Assembly (NCBI GenBank): GCA_019119165.1
Contig: DWXO01000021.1
Span: 1 to 64,000 of the forward strand
From: Candidatus Flavonifractor intestinigallinarum
GTDB taxonomy: Bacteria; Bacillota; Clostridia; Oscillospirales; Oscillospiraceae
Length of the DNA: 64,000 bases
Direction: 5' to 3'
A model generated the notes under the pieces. The model had not been told where the DNA came from. It saw nothing but the letters and a program-made list of their open reading frames with translations, and did not search any database. Shown here one piece after another: positions 63,419 to 64,000 of the stretch. Position 1 is the stretch's first letter. Every line of letters begins with the position of its first letter. The translations under genes were made by a program, and so were the position numbers.

Positions 63419-64000
63419 ATGTCCAATATGATCCAGGCGGCCCGGGAGCAGGTCGCCCAGCTGACCCAGGCGGCCTACGAGAAGGCTGCGGCCCAGGGCC
63501 TGCTGCCCGCCGGGGCGGAGGTCAAGGCCACCATTGAGATTCCCAAGGACCCCACCCACGGGGACTACGCCTCCTCCTTTGCCATGGCGGGAGCCAAGGC
63601 CCTCCACAAGGCCCCCCGGCAGATCGCCCAGACCATCGTGGACAACCTGGAGCTGGAAGGCACTTTCTTTGATAAGGTGGAGATTGCAGGGCCCGGCTTC
63701 CTCAACTTTACCCTGGGCAGCAAGTGGTATGGTGAGGTCCTCACCGATATCCAGGCCGAGGGGAACACCTACGGTGCGGTGGACGAGGGCCACGGCGAGA
63801 AGGTGATGGTGGAGTTCGTCTCCGCCAACCCCACCGGCCCCATGCACATCGGCAACGCCCGGGGCGGCGTGCTGGGCGACGCCCTGGCCAGCGTCCTCAC
63901 CCGGGCCGGGTACGACGTGTGGCGGGAGTTCTACGTCAACGACGCCGGCAACCAGATCCACAAGTTTGCCATGTCTATCGACGCCCGCTACCTCCAGATC
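63419..64000 (+). CDS. argS: arginyl-tRNA synthetase (partial, runs off window)
   Basis: MSNMIQAAREQVAQL...; VEFVSANPTGPMHIGNARGGVLGDALASVL read from sequence; absent from track because there is no stop. Confidence 0.95.
   Translation, partial: MSNMIQAAREQVAQLTQAAYEKAAAQGLLPAGAEVKATIEIPKDPTHGDYASSFAMAGAKALHKAPRQIAQTIVDNLELEGTFFDKVEIAGPGFLNFTLGSKWYGEVLTDIQAEGNTYGAVDEGHGEKVMVEFVSANPTGPMHIGNARGGVLGDALASVLTRAGYDVWREFYVNDAGNQIHKFAMSIDARYLQI

Overview
The window is a 64 kb chromosomal segment from a GC-rich Firmicute, probably a gut Oscillospiraceae-type butyrate producer (lineage inferred from gene content, not tested). From left to right it holds: the distal spc/alpha ribosomal protein operon (rplF end to rplQ); a CNNM/CBS transporter with a structured leader; a frameshifted M20 amidohydrolase; CYTH and LysO-type genes; a purine-degradation-type locus (NCS2 permease, YheO-type regulator, ssnA, ygfK, RnfB-like polyferredoxin, xdh, ygeX, ygeY, ygeW, carbamate kinase); a complete pstSCAB-phoU-phoB-phoR block; ppa, glf, a glycosyltransferase and a flippase; a class II ribonucleotide reductase; a choloylglycine-hydrolase family enzyme; a crt-hbd-bcd-etfBA butyrate operon behind a Rex-like operator; assorted envelope genes; and murI and the start of argS. 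The strongest unexplained signals are: (1) a riboswitch-like leader upstream of ssnA, in which a three-helix hairpin and a U-tailed terminator share the same strand; (2) two independent cases (ssnA and crt) where the 3' end of a gene is duplicated about 190-200 bp downstream, with a hairpin-rich insert between the copies; (3) a four-way-junction RNA candidate in a convergent intergenic region near 58.6 kb. All calls come from reading the sequence and supplied ORFs. No database search or folding program was run.
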